From contig NW_004955438.1 in the NCBI RefSeq assembly GCF_000276665.1, forward strand, positions 8,262,491 to 8,326,490: a stretch of DNA of 64,000 bases, read 5' to 3'. A program made the translations under genes and the position numbers. Below are positions 1 through 12,240 of this stretch, piece by piece (the first letter of the stretch is position 1; every line of letters begins with the position of its first letter). This DNA is from Chinchilla lanigera (Eukaryota > Chordata > Mammalia > Rodentia > Chinchillidae). The notes beneath the pieces are model-generated. The model did no database searches, was not told where the DNA came from, and worked only from the letters and a program-made list of their open reading frames with translations.

Positions 1-149
1 ATGTGCTGAACTCTATGCATGTTGGACAATGAGCCCTGGCTCAATATCAGTAGTAACAAGCACTTAATACAGTGAGTGCTACTGTCATTAACATTCCTTC
101 TGTGTCCTTTACTTTTGTTTTTCCAGTTTTGCATTTTTTCTATTGGTTA

Positions 150-287
150 TTTGAGATAAGGTCTGTAGTTCAGACTGGCCTTGAACCCTCTATGTAGTCC
201 AGTCTAGGCTGGACTTAAACTCATGATGATCCTCCTGCCTCAGCCTCCAGAGGCTGGGCTTACAAGAGTGTGGCACCACATCTGGCC
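150..287 (-). mobile_element. B1 (7SL-derived) SINE, antisense
   Basis: Read on the minus strand this gives the usual B1 order: a GCCAGATGTGGTGCCACAC-like start, a 'cagcctctggaggctgaggc'-type centre and a 'gttcaaggccagtctgaac' segment. B1 derives from 7SL RNA and carries an internal RNA polymerase III promoter. The copy is diverged and has no clean target duplication, so it is old and probably silent. Confidence 0.8.
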
Positions 288-445
288 TTATTTTTTCCAT
301 TTTTAAGGTGATTTATCTAATTTTTTTCATTGTAAGTTAAAACCTTGAATGAATCTATTAAATGTATTTAAATATATAAATATTTGGATTTATGACTGCA
401 CTTCAGTAACAACAATAATTGCTGATAAATAGACAATACTAATAG

Positions 446-625
446 TGAGCATATGTCTGAACACTTTATATACTAGTTTAACCAACCTTCACAACAACCT
501 CATTTATAGCAGGTATTATATCTGTTTTAACACATAAAGAGACAGATGCATACGTATGTTAAGTAATTCACTCAAGCAGCATCTATGTTGATTTAGGTAG
601 TACTTGAGTTGGAATAACTTTGAGT
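446..625 (+). mobile_element. MIR SINE fragment
   Basis: The order of motifs matches MIR: 'gaacactttatatac', then 'ccttcacaacaacctcat', a 'gcaggtattatatctg' segment, a degraded 'cattttacagatgaggaaac' core (here 'aacacataaagagacagat') and 'gttaagtaattcactcaag'. MIR is an ancient tRNA-derived SINE found across mammals. The copy is heavily mutated. Confidence 0.65.
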
Positions 626-3000
626 AGAAAATTATTGCCCTTAATTACAGACTTTGGCTTCTTCAAGAGTCTCATAAATAAAACAGTACTGACATTATTG
701 CAAAGTCTAGTCATAAATTTCTATGTTTAGGTCTTCTAGAGCAAAGATTCTGCTTATTGAGTAGTTGGCTTTTCCTAAAGCATATGTCTATAATTATAAT
801 TTGAGATAGCACTTATCTAGAAGTTTTAAATAAAACCAAACCTCAGGTCACAATTTATTTGTTTGCATATAGTAAACCTTATTTTTCTTCTCCCGGGTTT
901 AGACTGAAAACATCAGGTATGCCTTCATCTGATTGGTTATTTAATGTTTGATTTTGTATTTTTAAAGGTAGGATTTTGATAGAACATGAAAATATATTTC
1001 TACATTAAAGTACTAACTTAAAGCTTCAAGTGGGATAGTTCAATTATTTCTTTAAAAGGAAGAGTTAGGACATAACCTCCATTTATGCAATTGTACTGTA
1101 AAATGATGGGCATGTGTTTGTGCAAGAAATGGTTAAAAATAATTAAAATTGAAAATTAACCAACTTGATTCATATATGTGCAAAACAGCTGGAAGATTAG
1201 AATTATAAAATAGAAATCAATGTAATCTTTAGGTAGTAAATAATCTTTGCCAGGTTAGGATTGGAGCTGGTGACAGTATGGAACTCCTCACGTGATATAT
1301 AAATTTTATTCAATAATTTGTAAGTTTGTCAACGTCAATTGAGTGGCAGTATGTCATTGTCAGTAATTTATGCTGAGTAAATAAAATGAAACATATCACT
1401 AGTTACATCCGCAATTCATAGAGAAGACTTCACTACTAGAACTAAACCTAATACTATACCTATTATATGGAACAATGTCTTTAATAGCTTTGCATTGCTT
1501 CCTTTTGAATAATCACTAAGCCACTGTGGACTAAAAAATATATAGACCATAGAGTGACAGATATTACCGAATAGCTCACCATTTCCCTTTATGAATGAAT
1601 AAGTGTAGGCTTGTATTGGTTTAGTTTTCATCTGTTCAAGAACACTTCCCCCTTCTTTTGGTGGGTTTGTTTGTTTTAAAGACCAGCACCACAGGGAAAG
1701 CAGCCATGCACAGCTTTTCTGAAAAGTCTTTTGTGTGTGTTCATCTTGGCTGAAGAATTAATCCCAGACCTGCCCGTTTATATGACAATGTTGATATCTG
1801 ATTCTGTCACTCAAAAGAAAATAGGAAACTTTCTCTTGACATCAATAATTCTAGTTTTCCTGGCTTGGGTAAGAGACAGGCCTTATTCTGAGTTGTATTC
1901 TTTTGTTGGAAGAATGGTTACCTTTGATAATTTAAAATTCATATATTATTAACAGATCATTGATTATTTATTCGAAATGCCTCCAAAGCCAAGTGGGATT
2001 AAACCAAAAGCTTCTGAGTCTGGTCTTCTAGTTAATCTTTCAAACTTCAAGCTATCTCCCCATTCTTCATATTTTACTTCTATTCCTCTTTCATTTCTGG
2101 TTCCCTCTGTCTTCATCTGTGCTACTTTAAGCCTTTTTATTTTAAAAGAAAGGAACTTTTCACATTATAGTATCATGAGTACTGCTGAAGAGATTAAAAC
2201 TTTCCAATAAACAACTGTATTGTATATTGTAAGAACTTTGATTTCATACTTCATTGATCACTTTTGAAACTACGAAATTAGGTTAAAAAACTCCCTGATG
2301 ACATCTTGACAATTATGAGCTACAATGTAGGAACCTGAAAAATCTCTTAACATCTGTCTAAAGAAATTCCTAGGAGAAACAAGGCTGTATTCGAACTGAG
2401 AACACCCAGATTTACTCTGTGACTCTTCATAAAACGCATCCACTCCTCTCACCTCAGACAGCTTTGTGAGAAGTAATGTAGAAGGACTTTTTAAGCTATA
2501 AAATGTTACATAAAGAAACAAGTTTTTAAAATATCCTGTGTACATTCTTGGATATATATAACTTATAAGAAGGCTGTAGGGAGATTCATCAATTGACTTT
2601 CATTTCAGTATCATATTCCTTTACCCTTTGCAGAATTTTACAAATTTATTGTAATTATTAATTTATTTTCAGATTGTGATTTCCTTCCATTCAGATAACA
2701 AGTTCTATTTAGTCATAGATTGTAGTAAGTCATCAATAGCAATAGGGTGATTGAAAAACTGTATTTGTTTAAGCAGGCCTTGTCTGTATTTCTCTCAAAT
2801 TCCCTTTATTCCCTTCTTCATGAGAGTACCTGAAATGTAGGGGTATCTTATTTCATGTTATCCAGCCTTGTTAATGTTGAATAGTGCCTTCATTGGAAAA
2901 ATGAATGTGAGGACTTAATTTGGGGGTATAGCTCAGACTGAAATAGTGATTTTACATTTGACGCATGGTAGGATGGCTAAGAGAAAACCTTCAGCTACAT
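626..3000. other. Unique AT-rich DNA, no gene seen
   Basis: No open reading frame here looks coding; all are under about 95 codons, lack homology I recognise and have no splice context. The sequence is AT-rich and without clear interspersed repeats. A short tRNA-like stretch near 2924-2940 may be an ID remnant but is too short to call. Confidence 0.5.
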
Positions 3001-4260
3001 TAACTTAACAGAGTTTATTTATTTGACAAAAGAACAATTCATGGGCAGGGCAGTGCTCAATCAGGAGAGGCTCAGGGAACGCATCTTCACAGCTTGAGAA
3101 GTGGCTGTTTTAGGCAGAACAATAAAGACTTTACCTGATGAGCTGTACCTACGCGTTTGCCTTATTTGGATGTGATGTAATGAAAAGTCCCTAGCTGGGT
3201 TTAGTTGGCAGTTCCTGATCGATTAAGCTTGAATTTTGTTCTACTGCTTACACTGAGCTTTTGTCTGCTTACCTAGAAACCCAAGATACTGGAGCCATCT
3301 CAGCCTTTATGGCCTCTCAATTAAAGTTTTCAACAATACACAATCGATGTTTGTTAAATGAACTCAGTGATTGCTAATAGATTTGTATGCTTGGGAAAAG
3401 CTGTTGACAGTTGCTCTTCACACTTTTTACTCCAGGCTCTCGGCACACTTGCTCAGCTTGTGGGGCTGAAGGGGGTATGCCTCGTAAGTCTTACAGGCTT
3501 GCTTCTGTAAGTGGACAGGGAGAAGCTCCCTGGAGGAAGCACAGTTCTGGCTCGGTGTTAGCGCTCCTTGTCTATGAGCTCAGTTTTTCTCATGTATTCT
3601 GGTCTTTTAGCTCATCCCATTTGGCAAGCTCACCTGACCTGGACATCCTGTTCCTCTGCTGAGCAAGCTTCTTGCCTGTGCTCCTGAACCCAGAGCATAG
3701 ACTGCTGTTTGAGCTCTACTTACCACCTGACCAGCCATAGTCCATCTCCAGGTTGAACAGTCCTCAACAAAATGACCATCCAGAAACACATGATTCTGAC
3801 CTGACAATACTAAAGCTGAGCATGAAGGTCCAATGCTTTTGCCTGCCAGCTCTTTCTTCCAGTCTCCTAGGCATGTGGTGAGGTCTGTTCTTCTCTCTTG
3901 GCTTCACTGGGAGCTTGAGTGTGCATTGAGCTCATGAAGAAGTCACTCTGAGATTTGCCTCGTATCACACCCAATGCAAATACCTTCCTATAGCCACTCA
4001 GATGGCTCACAGGTTAAAGAGTAAGGCTAATAAAGAAGGTTAAGGTGCAGGGATCATTTAGCCTGAAAGTCTGACATCAGAAGGACAGTTTAATAATGGT
4101 CCCCAATTATGCAGAAGGTTTGATTAATATCTTGGTGCTGTAAATTGCAAGCAGCTGTTTTTAATCTCTACTGAAGATAGAAATCACGACCATGAACATC
4201 GGTTAAACACAGGAGATGAGGGTTAGGCTTAGAGATGAATTGCCTGATGGGATTTTTTCA
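3001..4260. other. Unclassified block, GC-richer than surroundings
   Basis: The stretch around 3420-3950 is clearly less AT-rich than its neighbours and holds overlapping short reading frames on both strands (3411-3662 plus, 3607-3807 minus) that I do not recognise. The texture, mixed pyrimidine-rich runs and 'caataaagac' at 3120, could suit an old LTR or retroviral relic, but no paired LTR, primer site or domain was seen. Function unknown. Confidence 0.35.
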
Positions 4261-6197
4261 TAGCAGTCTCAGTGCAAACAGAAGATATGGAACAAAACTA
4301 ATTCAAGGTCATATCACAATGGCAAGCAGAAACACCAAAACAACACCCAGAATTTGGAGGTAGATTTATTTTTGTTGATGGGCACCAACTGGAATCATTC
4401 CTGGAATATCAGGCCCTGATCTCTGGTGGTCTAGGGCTTCTATGAGATAAGAAAGCAGGAAGTGTAGAAGCCAAATAGCTTGCAATTGGACATTGGTTTC
4501 TACAGTGTACACCATAGTGACCAGCTATGCATCACAGTGACCAGCCATTTCTAAGAGACAGAAGCAACCAGAACTGCAACCGGAACTGTTACCTGGGCAA
4601 CTAACAAACTGAGGTATACTGGCTGCAGGGGGATGCACATATTGTTACAATATCTTAGATTTGCTTTAGGAGAACTACAATATTAAGCTCTGAATGACTC
4701 AGATTTTCAACAGGCTCACTGAAATCATGTATAAGGTCAACTGCTTCCTGGGTGATAAAAAAAGATGGTAGAGGGAGTGGACATTCTGAACTTTCACCAC
4801 CAACTGCTTCAGTTTCTTTGTCACTGCAGCATTTTACTCTTCTGCTTTTAGTCCCTGCTATGTGCTAAGGTTATAAAAAGTGGATATGGCAAGTATCTGT
4901 TCTTGCCAACAGTTAACATGGGTCTTATTATACTGTTGTGTATGGTATCACAGAGTAATAATTTTAAACGAAAGCATTGTGATACTTTTACCTTTTACTC
5001 ACTCACTTTGAAAGTATTCTCCAATTATATTGTACCTGACACCCACTATAAGTACTAGTTTAAAAATTGTTTTAATTCCTGTTACCATTCTTTAATTAAA
5101 TTACCATAAATGAAATCTTTATTATCATTTGCCTTATACAAATTGATAAGGATTTATTAGATACAGCAATATCGGAGAAAGGACTTATTTATCTTTTACA
5201 TATCTTAGGTTCTTCTGAGCTTTATAAAAAAGACTGACAAAAGACAATTTAACAAAAGAAAGTACAAAGGTTTATTTAAGTTATTTTTCCACAAGTTTCA
5301 GAAACCTTTCAAAGATCCCCACAGTGGATAAGCCTAAGCCCAAGTGCTGTCGTACTAAGCTTGATAGACAGTGGGGAGTTATGAACACTGCTGGGGACCA
5401 AGTTGTGGAGCCTCTGGTCAGGGAACTGGGGGAGTCATCAGGGTGTGTTAGTGCAGATTCCTTGGAGTGCCTCTGCCTTCTGAGGTTAGGATGCTCTGCG
5501 CCTCGGGGTAGAGAGGAAGAAGTTTTCAATAGAAGGTCTTATGACCTGCTACCTGGGAGGAGAGGAAAGTTAGAAAGTCCTGTCTGCTGTTCCCCAAATC
5601 TCCCCCACTGCCCGGGCTTGTGCTCTTCACCACACCGCAGGACCCTATGTTGGGGTAGAGTGTTCTCAAATCCTCAGTGGTGAGTTTACCAAATATATAG
5701 TCTCTAAAGAAGAATTCTCTATGAGCCTCGTTTCTGCTTTCACTTCAGGGATTTCCTCAGTGTGAATTCAGGAAAGCTGCTTTTTGCGAGTTCATGGTGA
5801 TCTAATACCTAGTACCTATTTCATCTCAGAATTAGGCTGCATAAAGGACCATTTTCTGATTCAAAATTACCCGTAAAGATCGTACAGAGCCAATGTTCTG
5901 AAATCAGGAAATCTTACTTCCTAAGTAACCTAAAAGAACATCAAGTAGGAGGCAGATTGTGCTATTAGGCTAAAGCTCTTCCTGACACTCTTAGGAAGGG
6001 TTACAGGCCTTCTTACAGAGCAAGTGAGAGTGGTGAATAGCTCATTACCTTATAAAGAGGCTTTTCTTCTGTTACCTACCCCCATCCCAAGTCTTGCTTT
6101 GTCTTTTACAAAATTCAGATTAAATATATTACCAGAAAGCTTTCTGTTTTGATCTTTCCCAGTTCTAATTTATGCGTATTTATGGATGAAAGGGTCA
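4261..6197. other. Intergenic DNA with a GC-richer segment at about 5300-5690
   Basis: Mostly AT-rich unique sequence. The segment 5281-5690 has higher GC and a 119-codon frame on the plus strand (5324-5683) facing an 82-codon frame on the minus strand (5281-5529). Both are cysteine/serine/arginine-rich without recognisable domains, as expected of translated non-coding DNA. It may be an unclassified LTR in minus orientation ('ggtttatttaag' at its left edge), but this is a guess. Confidence 0.35.
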
Positions 6198-7118
6198 TGC
6201 TGTGGTCTGGTTGTGTCTCTCAAAATTTATATATTGACACTTAATTTCCAATGTGGGGATATTAAAAGGTGGTGCCTTTAGGAAGAAATTGAATCATGAG
6301 GACAGAGCCCTCCTGAACAGAGTATGTGACTTTATAAAACAGAGTTGAAGGAGTGTTCTAGTTTTGGGGTTTACTTATGTACTTTTTCCTTCTGTGATTT
6401 TCACACAGTGTTTATCTCCTCTGAAACATATATCTTGAGAGTAGAGATTGATCCCTTATCAAATACTGAACATAGCCGTGGCCAGTTCCTGGACCTTTGT
6501 CCTAAAGCTGAATTCCCAGAGGTAAAGATAAGAAAAATAAAGATCGCTGAGCCTGCCCTGGAAAATCCCACAATCTGAAACCAGAACGCATGCACCACAC
6601 CTCCTCCATGAACTACAGTAACTTTTCTTCACCTGGAGCTCACTGCAGGTTCATGCATGTAATCTGCATCTCACACATCCAATTACACAGCAGAGTGAAT
6701 AAAGGGAAAGGACCCATGCAGCAGGCACAGCTGATCCGATTCAGCACCCTGTCAATTACTTTGCCAATCAGGTTCTGAAGGACCAGTGGGAAATGCCCTA
6801 GATCCAAGGCAGCATTTTAAAATTCCTAAAACTAATGCCCTCAATTCTCCTGCCATTCTTCTCTTTGCCAGAACAATGTTGCTCATTCTGAGTATCATGA
6901 TGCCTAATTAAAATGTGCTGAGTATTTCCTTTCCATGGTGTGCCACATACAATCCTTCATGGCACACAGGGACCTAGGAGCCCATCCGGGACCTCACCAC
7001 CTGCGGGAAGAACAGCATGGGGATCTTGCACTTCCCAGCCTCTAGAACCATGATAATAAATTTCTATTGCTCATAGATTACTCAGGTATTTTCATGGCAA
7101 TGTAAGTAGACTAAGACA
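6198..7118 (+). mobile_element. MaLR LTR (MST/MLT1-like), interrupted
   Basis: The left end (6198-6340) follows the MST pattern: TGCTGTGGTCTGGTTGTGTC, then 'ttaatttccaatgtgggga', 'aaaggtggtgcctttagga' and 'aatcatgaggacagagccct'. The right end (about 6945-7118) shows 'cttcccagcctctagaacca', 'aataaatttctattgctcat' and 'tagactaagaca'. MaLR LTRs are normally near 400-450 bp; this span is 921 bp, so roughly 500-600 bp of foreign or duplicated sequence sits between about 6345 and 6940. That filler is not recognised. No matching 5-bp target duplication is visible. Confidence 0.65.
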
Positions 7119-8154
7119 AAAGGATGTCTTTGTTCAAACAATCCACAACTGGGTTGGAAAGGGGATTATCTGATACTGTGCGTCCTTCATGCATGTGGGA
7201 GACTGGATTATAAGTATGACTCACCGAGGTTTAGAGTAGACCCTGTCTGTGTACACACCTGCAAATACTCTCTCAGAGTGACTTCTGGTGAGTCAGTTTT
7301 CCTTTTGTTCATTTGCTTCCTCATCTGTAAAACACTTCTTCTGAGTCTTACCCTCAGCCATTTGCTCTTAAAGACTTAACCTGAGACTGTAGAATGGTTC
7401 CAACTATTGAGATGTTTTAGCTTTAAGGAAATATCCAACATGTTGCAAAAACCATTGAGCTGAATTTTCTTCAAGGTCTTTCTCTTAAAACAAACCAAGA
7501 GTTGCAGCTGAAGTCCTCGAAATCTGGCAGGTCCTAACTGAACTAGATTTCTAAGTGATGCTGGTGCACAGTTTAAGAAACTGAGACTCAAGAAGTGATA
7601 CTGATCAGGATTCCTTTTTAAAACAGCTCCAGTTTTATATAGACTAACTTGAAAATTTTACTACAGTGTTTGAGGATGCAATATGGTTGTCTGTCAGAAA
7701 TTACGGCTCTTCTCATTCAGTTGAGCATGCAAAAATTTCTATCCTATTGCACTTACATCCGTAAAGCCTTATCTACATCCAGACCTCCTCTCTGGTGTGC
7801 TCAGGACCTAAGTGCTTCTCTGTACCTGTTGGGCTTGAGCACATACCATTTCTCCCAAACAGCGTGTCCTACTGCTTGCTGCTTATCATTTGGGTCAGCT
7901 GTTCCTCCAGGACTATGAAATATAAAAATGAACAAACATTGCATGCAAAATGTTTCCTTAAAGTCACTCCAACAATGAAAATATGTTTTTTTTAAAAATT
8001 TGCTCCCTAGCAAAATTATATTTAAAAAATACAGCAATTATTGCATATCTATGTTGTGTGAGGTCTTGACACTTTAAAAGTTTTAAAACGTGTGATGCCA
8101 TGTATCAGCAAATAAGGAAGATAAATGTCACATTGATCCCCTGAAAAGTAATAA
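7119..8154. other. Unique DNA, nothing recognised
   Basis: Overlapping short frames occur on both strands around 7376-8037, but none has recognisable homology. No RNA gene or repeat was identified. Confidence 0.45.
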
Positions 8155-8215
8155 GCAGGGGCCTGCCTGGCAAGCTCAAGGGCCTGAGTTTGATTCCCAG
8201 TACCAAAAAAAAAAT
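8155..8215 (+). mobile_element. ID SINE, 5'-truncated
   Basis: The 3' two-thirds of an ID element is present: 'gcctgcctggcaagctcaag', a tRNA B-box-like 'gagtttgattccc', 'agtacc' and an A10 tail. The A-box half ('ggggatttagctcag') is missing. Such 5' truncation is usual for retrotransposition by the L1 machinery. Without the A box it should not be transcribed by polymerase III. Confidence 0.75.
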
Positions 8216-10149
8216 GTAATAATCATTGAACATAACAGAAGTCTTGCTATCAGTGATAGTTTAGGTTACTTTATAAAAGTCTATCAAACAAAAACTAATG
8301 TGAGGGGATGAACAACATAACTGAAAAATCAGTGGTATAGGTGACACTCTAAAATTCTATAAAAACAGAATATTTTGGACTGATGTGATTCCAGAAAACT
8401 TTGAAGAAAAGGTAAAAATCAAATGGAGAAAATGCAAAATATTCAGAGGGGGATGATTAAGACATTACATAGTGTAATTATTTGAATCAACAGTTATACT
8501 AATTAACCTTTGGCTATTTTCTTATCATGTGTATTTATATAATTAATGGAAAATAGCTATTTAACATTTCAATGTAGAAGGTTTAAACAGAGTTTCAAAA
8601 CTGCATAGAGGGGCTTTTTCTTCCAACCTGCAACATTTTTCCCCTTAACTCTGCTTTTGGACCAAAAAAATCAGGCAGAGTAAACATTTAAAAATGCATC
8701 ATTTGTCAAAGTTCACAGCAAAGCCCTTCCTCCATAAGCCAATTGAAGAAGACAACAATTCGTAATAGGTCTATGTTTCACCAAAAGCCGTATTACATTT
8801 GCAAAGTCACTTCAAATCACTTAATGACCTTTGGCAAAATAATATCTTGAGTCACTTTCACTTAAATATGTCACTCTGAACACAGGAATAAAATGGAAAT
8901 GTTAGAAAGGCCAGTTTTTCCCTATGGAACACACCCAGAGCACATATAAATACAATAAAGAAAAAACAAAGGAAAAGAAAAAGAAAAATACAGTTCTCAA
9001 ACAAGTTGCTACATTCCAGGTAATGGGGCTTATTTTGAGAAAAAGCAGCAAACGTACCTTAAACTGCACGTTTATGTGGAAAGCAGATAAAAATGTGTCA
9101 GGGCTCGGGAAAACACCATTATACATGCCTTCATCGGTTTACTATAAAAAAGTATCTTTCTTCCCACCTTGCTCACACAAAAAATAGAAAGTCTTCTCTG
9201 GGAAAGCAGAAAGAAATTCAACTCCCAGACCTAGTAGCCTGTCTCATTGGCGAGCATTGAGGAGCTTTGATGACTTACTACATATTCCACATTTTCATTA
9301 TATCAAACATCACTTACAGCAGTGATGTGATTACCTAATTAAATCATTGGACACAAAGGTGCTTATCATGAGATAATTACACCCCGGGAATATAAAGAAA
9401 AAATAGAGACCAGTTTGAAACAGGAGTCTTTCCTAGCACAAGGCCTCCTTCATTATGGAAACCGTATCCAAGCAGGCAGGTGGAAGAGGTAGGAGCTGTG
9501 TTTTTCCACTGAGAAAGCTGGGGCTGGAGATCAGACTGTAGAAAACCTTGACATGAGATTGTGCTGAATTACGAAGGCCCTGCTAATTGCCCCAGGGTCC
9601 ACCAAGCAGGTGTCCATAGCTCTGCATATGCAAAGGGCTGGGAGCATACTCCAGAGATGTGAACAGCCAACTGTGCAAAGCCCAGTGCATTCCCTTGGAG
9701 GTCTTACGGAAGATGAAATTAAATATATAGAAACGTGGCACGGCAAACTTAGCAGAGATCTCTTAAGTTGGTTCTCAAATAGCTCATACTACTTGATGGT
9801 AAACAATAGAGAAAATTTTGCCAAAAAGTTCACCTCAAGGACACCCTATGCACATATAAAAATACAAACTGTACTTGTACTGCTATATGTGTTTGCTCAT
9901 GTTCTACACACACAGATGCCTATATCGTCACATCTAAGCACAAAGATACAGTGGCTCAACATCTAACAATTACCCGAACCTTGAGAATCGTCACCAATTA
10001 CTGAAGAATAAATTTAGCAGTTTCCTACGTTGGTCTTGAACATGCAATACTCCTGCCTTTGCCTACTTAGTTGCTAAAACCTTTTTAATTTTGTAATTTG
10101 CTCCATAAGACTTTACAAGCATAGATTCAAAAATACTTTCCCACATGTA
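8216..10149. other. Unique AT-rich DNA, no gene supported
   Basis: The longest frame, 9610-9966 plus (118 codons), shows no domain I recognise and is not flanked by convincing splice sites or a promoter. The rest is AT-rich single-copy sequence. Confidence 0.45.
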
Positions 10150-12240
10150 TACACATATGAATCTCTGCTCAAAGGAGCTGTGGTACCCTACTTTCTTATA
10201 TTATTGATCTTTTAAAAACTTCATATATGTCACAAATATGATGGATATATTTGTCCTGAGGAATTATATATATATCTCATCTTATTCATTTTTACTTCTT
10301 CCTTTTCCCTGACTCCCATTTCTCCCCCACCCCAGGGCCCCTTTCATCTCTACCAAGTCTACCTTCCTATTTCCGGGCACCTTTTATTTGACCTTTACAT
10401 TATTTATATGTTGGTTTCTCATATTAGACAAACCATGTGATATTTAACTTCTCTAACTGATTTATTTACCTCAACATTATTGTCTCAAGGTACATCAATC
10501 ATTTTTTATAAATGACTCATATTTATCCTTATGACTGAATAGTATTTGATTATGTATATATGCAACAATTTCATCATTCATTTGTGGATGGGCAGGTAGC
10601 CCATTTCCAAGATTTAGTTATAGTGAGTTGTGCTGCTGAAAACATGCCTGTATCACTGTAATATGTGTAACTCTTTTTGGAAGACACCCAGAAGAGGTAT
10701 AGCTGGGTCAAATGGAATTTTTTATCTTCTTGAGGAATAAGCATAATGATTTTTATAGAGGTTGCACTAGTTTACATTATCACTGCAGTGTAGAAGGATC
10801 TCATTTTCTCTACAACTTCACCAGCATTTGTTGTTTATCTAGTTCTTAATAGCTGTTCTTTCTACAGTAAAGTGGAATTTCGTCGTTGTTTTGATTTGCA
10901 TTTCTCTAACTCCCAAGCATACTTTATATATTTTCATTGACCACGTGTACTTCTTCTTTTGACAAATGTCTATTACCTCACACCTAAGTTTTGGGCTCTG
11001 TTATGGGGGTTTTCATGAGTTCTTCATATATCTTATGCATTCGTCCTGTTTGAGAAGTGGCTGGCAAATATTTTTTCCCATACTGTACATTGTCTATTCA
11101 TTATTTCATTTGGGCAAAACCTTTTTACTTGATATAATCCCATTTGTTGATTCCTGTGTTATTTCTTGTAAAATTGAGATCTGTTCAGAAAGTGTTTGCC
11201 TATGTCTTCAAAAATGTTACCCATTTTATCTTCCAGAAGATTCAATGTTTCTGTTTTAATATCTTGTCTCTGATCTCTATTAATTTTATTTTAGTACAGG
11301 ATGGAAGAGATGAGTCTAGATTTAGTCTTCTGCATGTAATTACTAGTTTACCTAGCACCATTTGTAGAAGAGGCTGTCATATCTCTGGGGTAGGTTTCTG
11401 GTCACTTAATCTAAGATCAGATGGATAACACATGTTGGGATTGATTCTCCATCCTCATTCATATCCCACTGATCCATGGATCTGTTTTAATACTGGTACT
11501 GAGCTGTGTTTATCACTGGATCTTTGTGATATAGCTTGTCATCAGCTACTGAGATACCTCCTCCTTGCTCTTGGTACTCAGAATTGCATTGGCCAGCCTA
11601 GATCTCTGTTTGTTTTATACAAATTTTAGAATTATTTTTTGTTCTCTGAGGAATGCTGCTAGTATTTTGAGAGGACTTGCATTAAATCTGTATATCATTT
11701 TTGGTAACATGGTCCATTTTGACAGTGTTGTTTCTGCCTATTCAGGAACGGGGATATCTTTCCAGTTTTCATTGTCTTCTTCAATCTCCTTTATCAAAGT
11801 ACTATTGTTTTCATTTAGAGGTCTTTCACTTTCTTGATTAGGTTAATGCCTACATATTTTATGTTTTTTGAAGCTACCATGAATAGGACTGTATTCTTGA
11901 TATCTTTCTTGGCGGGTTCATTGTTAGTGTATGAACACATCATTGATTTTTGTGTATTGATTTTGTATCCTGCTACTTTGCTGAATTTGTTTATGAGCTA
12001 TAAGAGTCTTTTGTTGAAGTCTTTATGGCTTTCATGTAAAGGATCATATCTGAGAATAAGCAGAGTGGGATTTCTCCCTTTCCTATGCATATCCATTTTA
12101 TTTCTTTCTCTTGTCTGATAGTTATGGCTAATGTTTTGAATACTATATTGAATAGGAGTGGTGAGTGTACACACCTCTATGTTGTTCCTGATTTTAGAGA
12201 AAAAGCTTTCAGTTTTTCTTTTTATTCAGTATAATATAAG
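10150..12240 (-). mobile_element. LINE-1 fragment, antisense, 5'-truncated
   Basis: The plus strand reads as the reverse of L1 ORF2 and 3' UTR: 'catcattcatttgtggatgg', 'tagctgggtcaaatgg', 'cagcatttgttg', 'tttgatttgcatttctctaa', then 'atcctgctactttgctgaat' and 'taggagtggtgagtg' toward the reverse-transcriptase region. The element therefore runs right to left, with its 3' end near 10150 and its truncated 5' end near 12240. Stops and frameshifts break ORF2 throughout. The five overlapping plus-strand frames at 10966-12118 are antisense readings of this element. Confidence 0.85.

Noticed and set aside
2920..2990. tRNA-like phrase 'gggggtatagctcag'
   Set aside because: Could be an ID remnant, but only the A-box region matches and there is no tail or duplication.
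5324..5683. 119-codon plus-strand frame in a GC-richer block
   Set aside because: No recognised domain, an opposing frame of similar quality, and no promoter or splice context.
9610..9966. 118-codon plus-strand frame
   Set aside because: Parts look protein-like, but there is no recognised homology and the second half is AT-driven; no flanking splice signals that I trust.
10966..12118. Series of overlapping plus-strand frames of 65-97 codons
   Set aside because: Antisense translation of a decayed LINE-1 on the minus strand.
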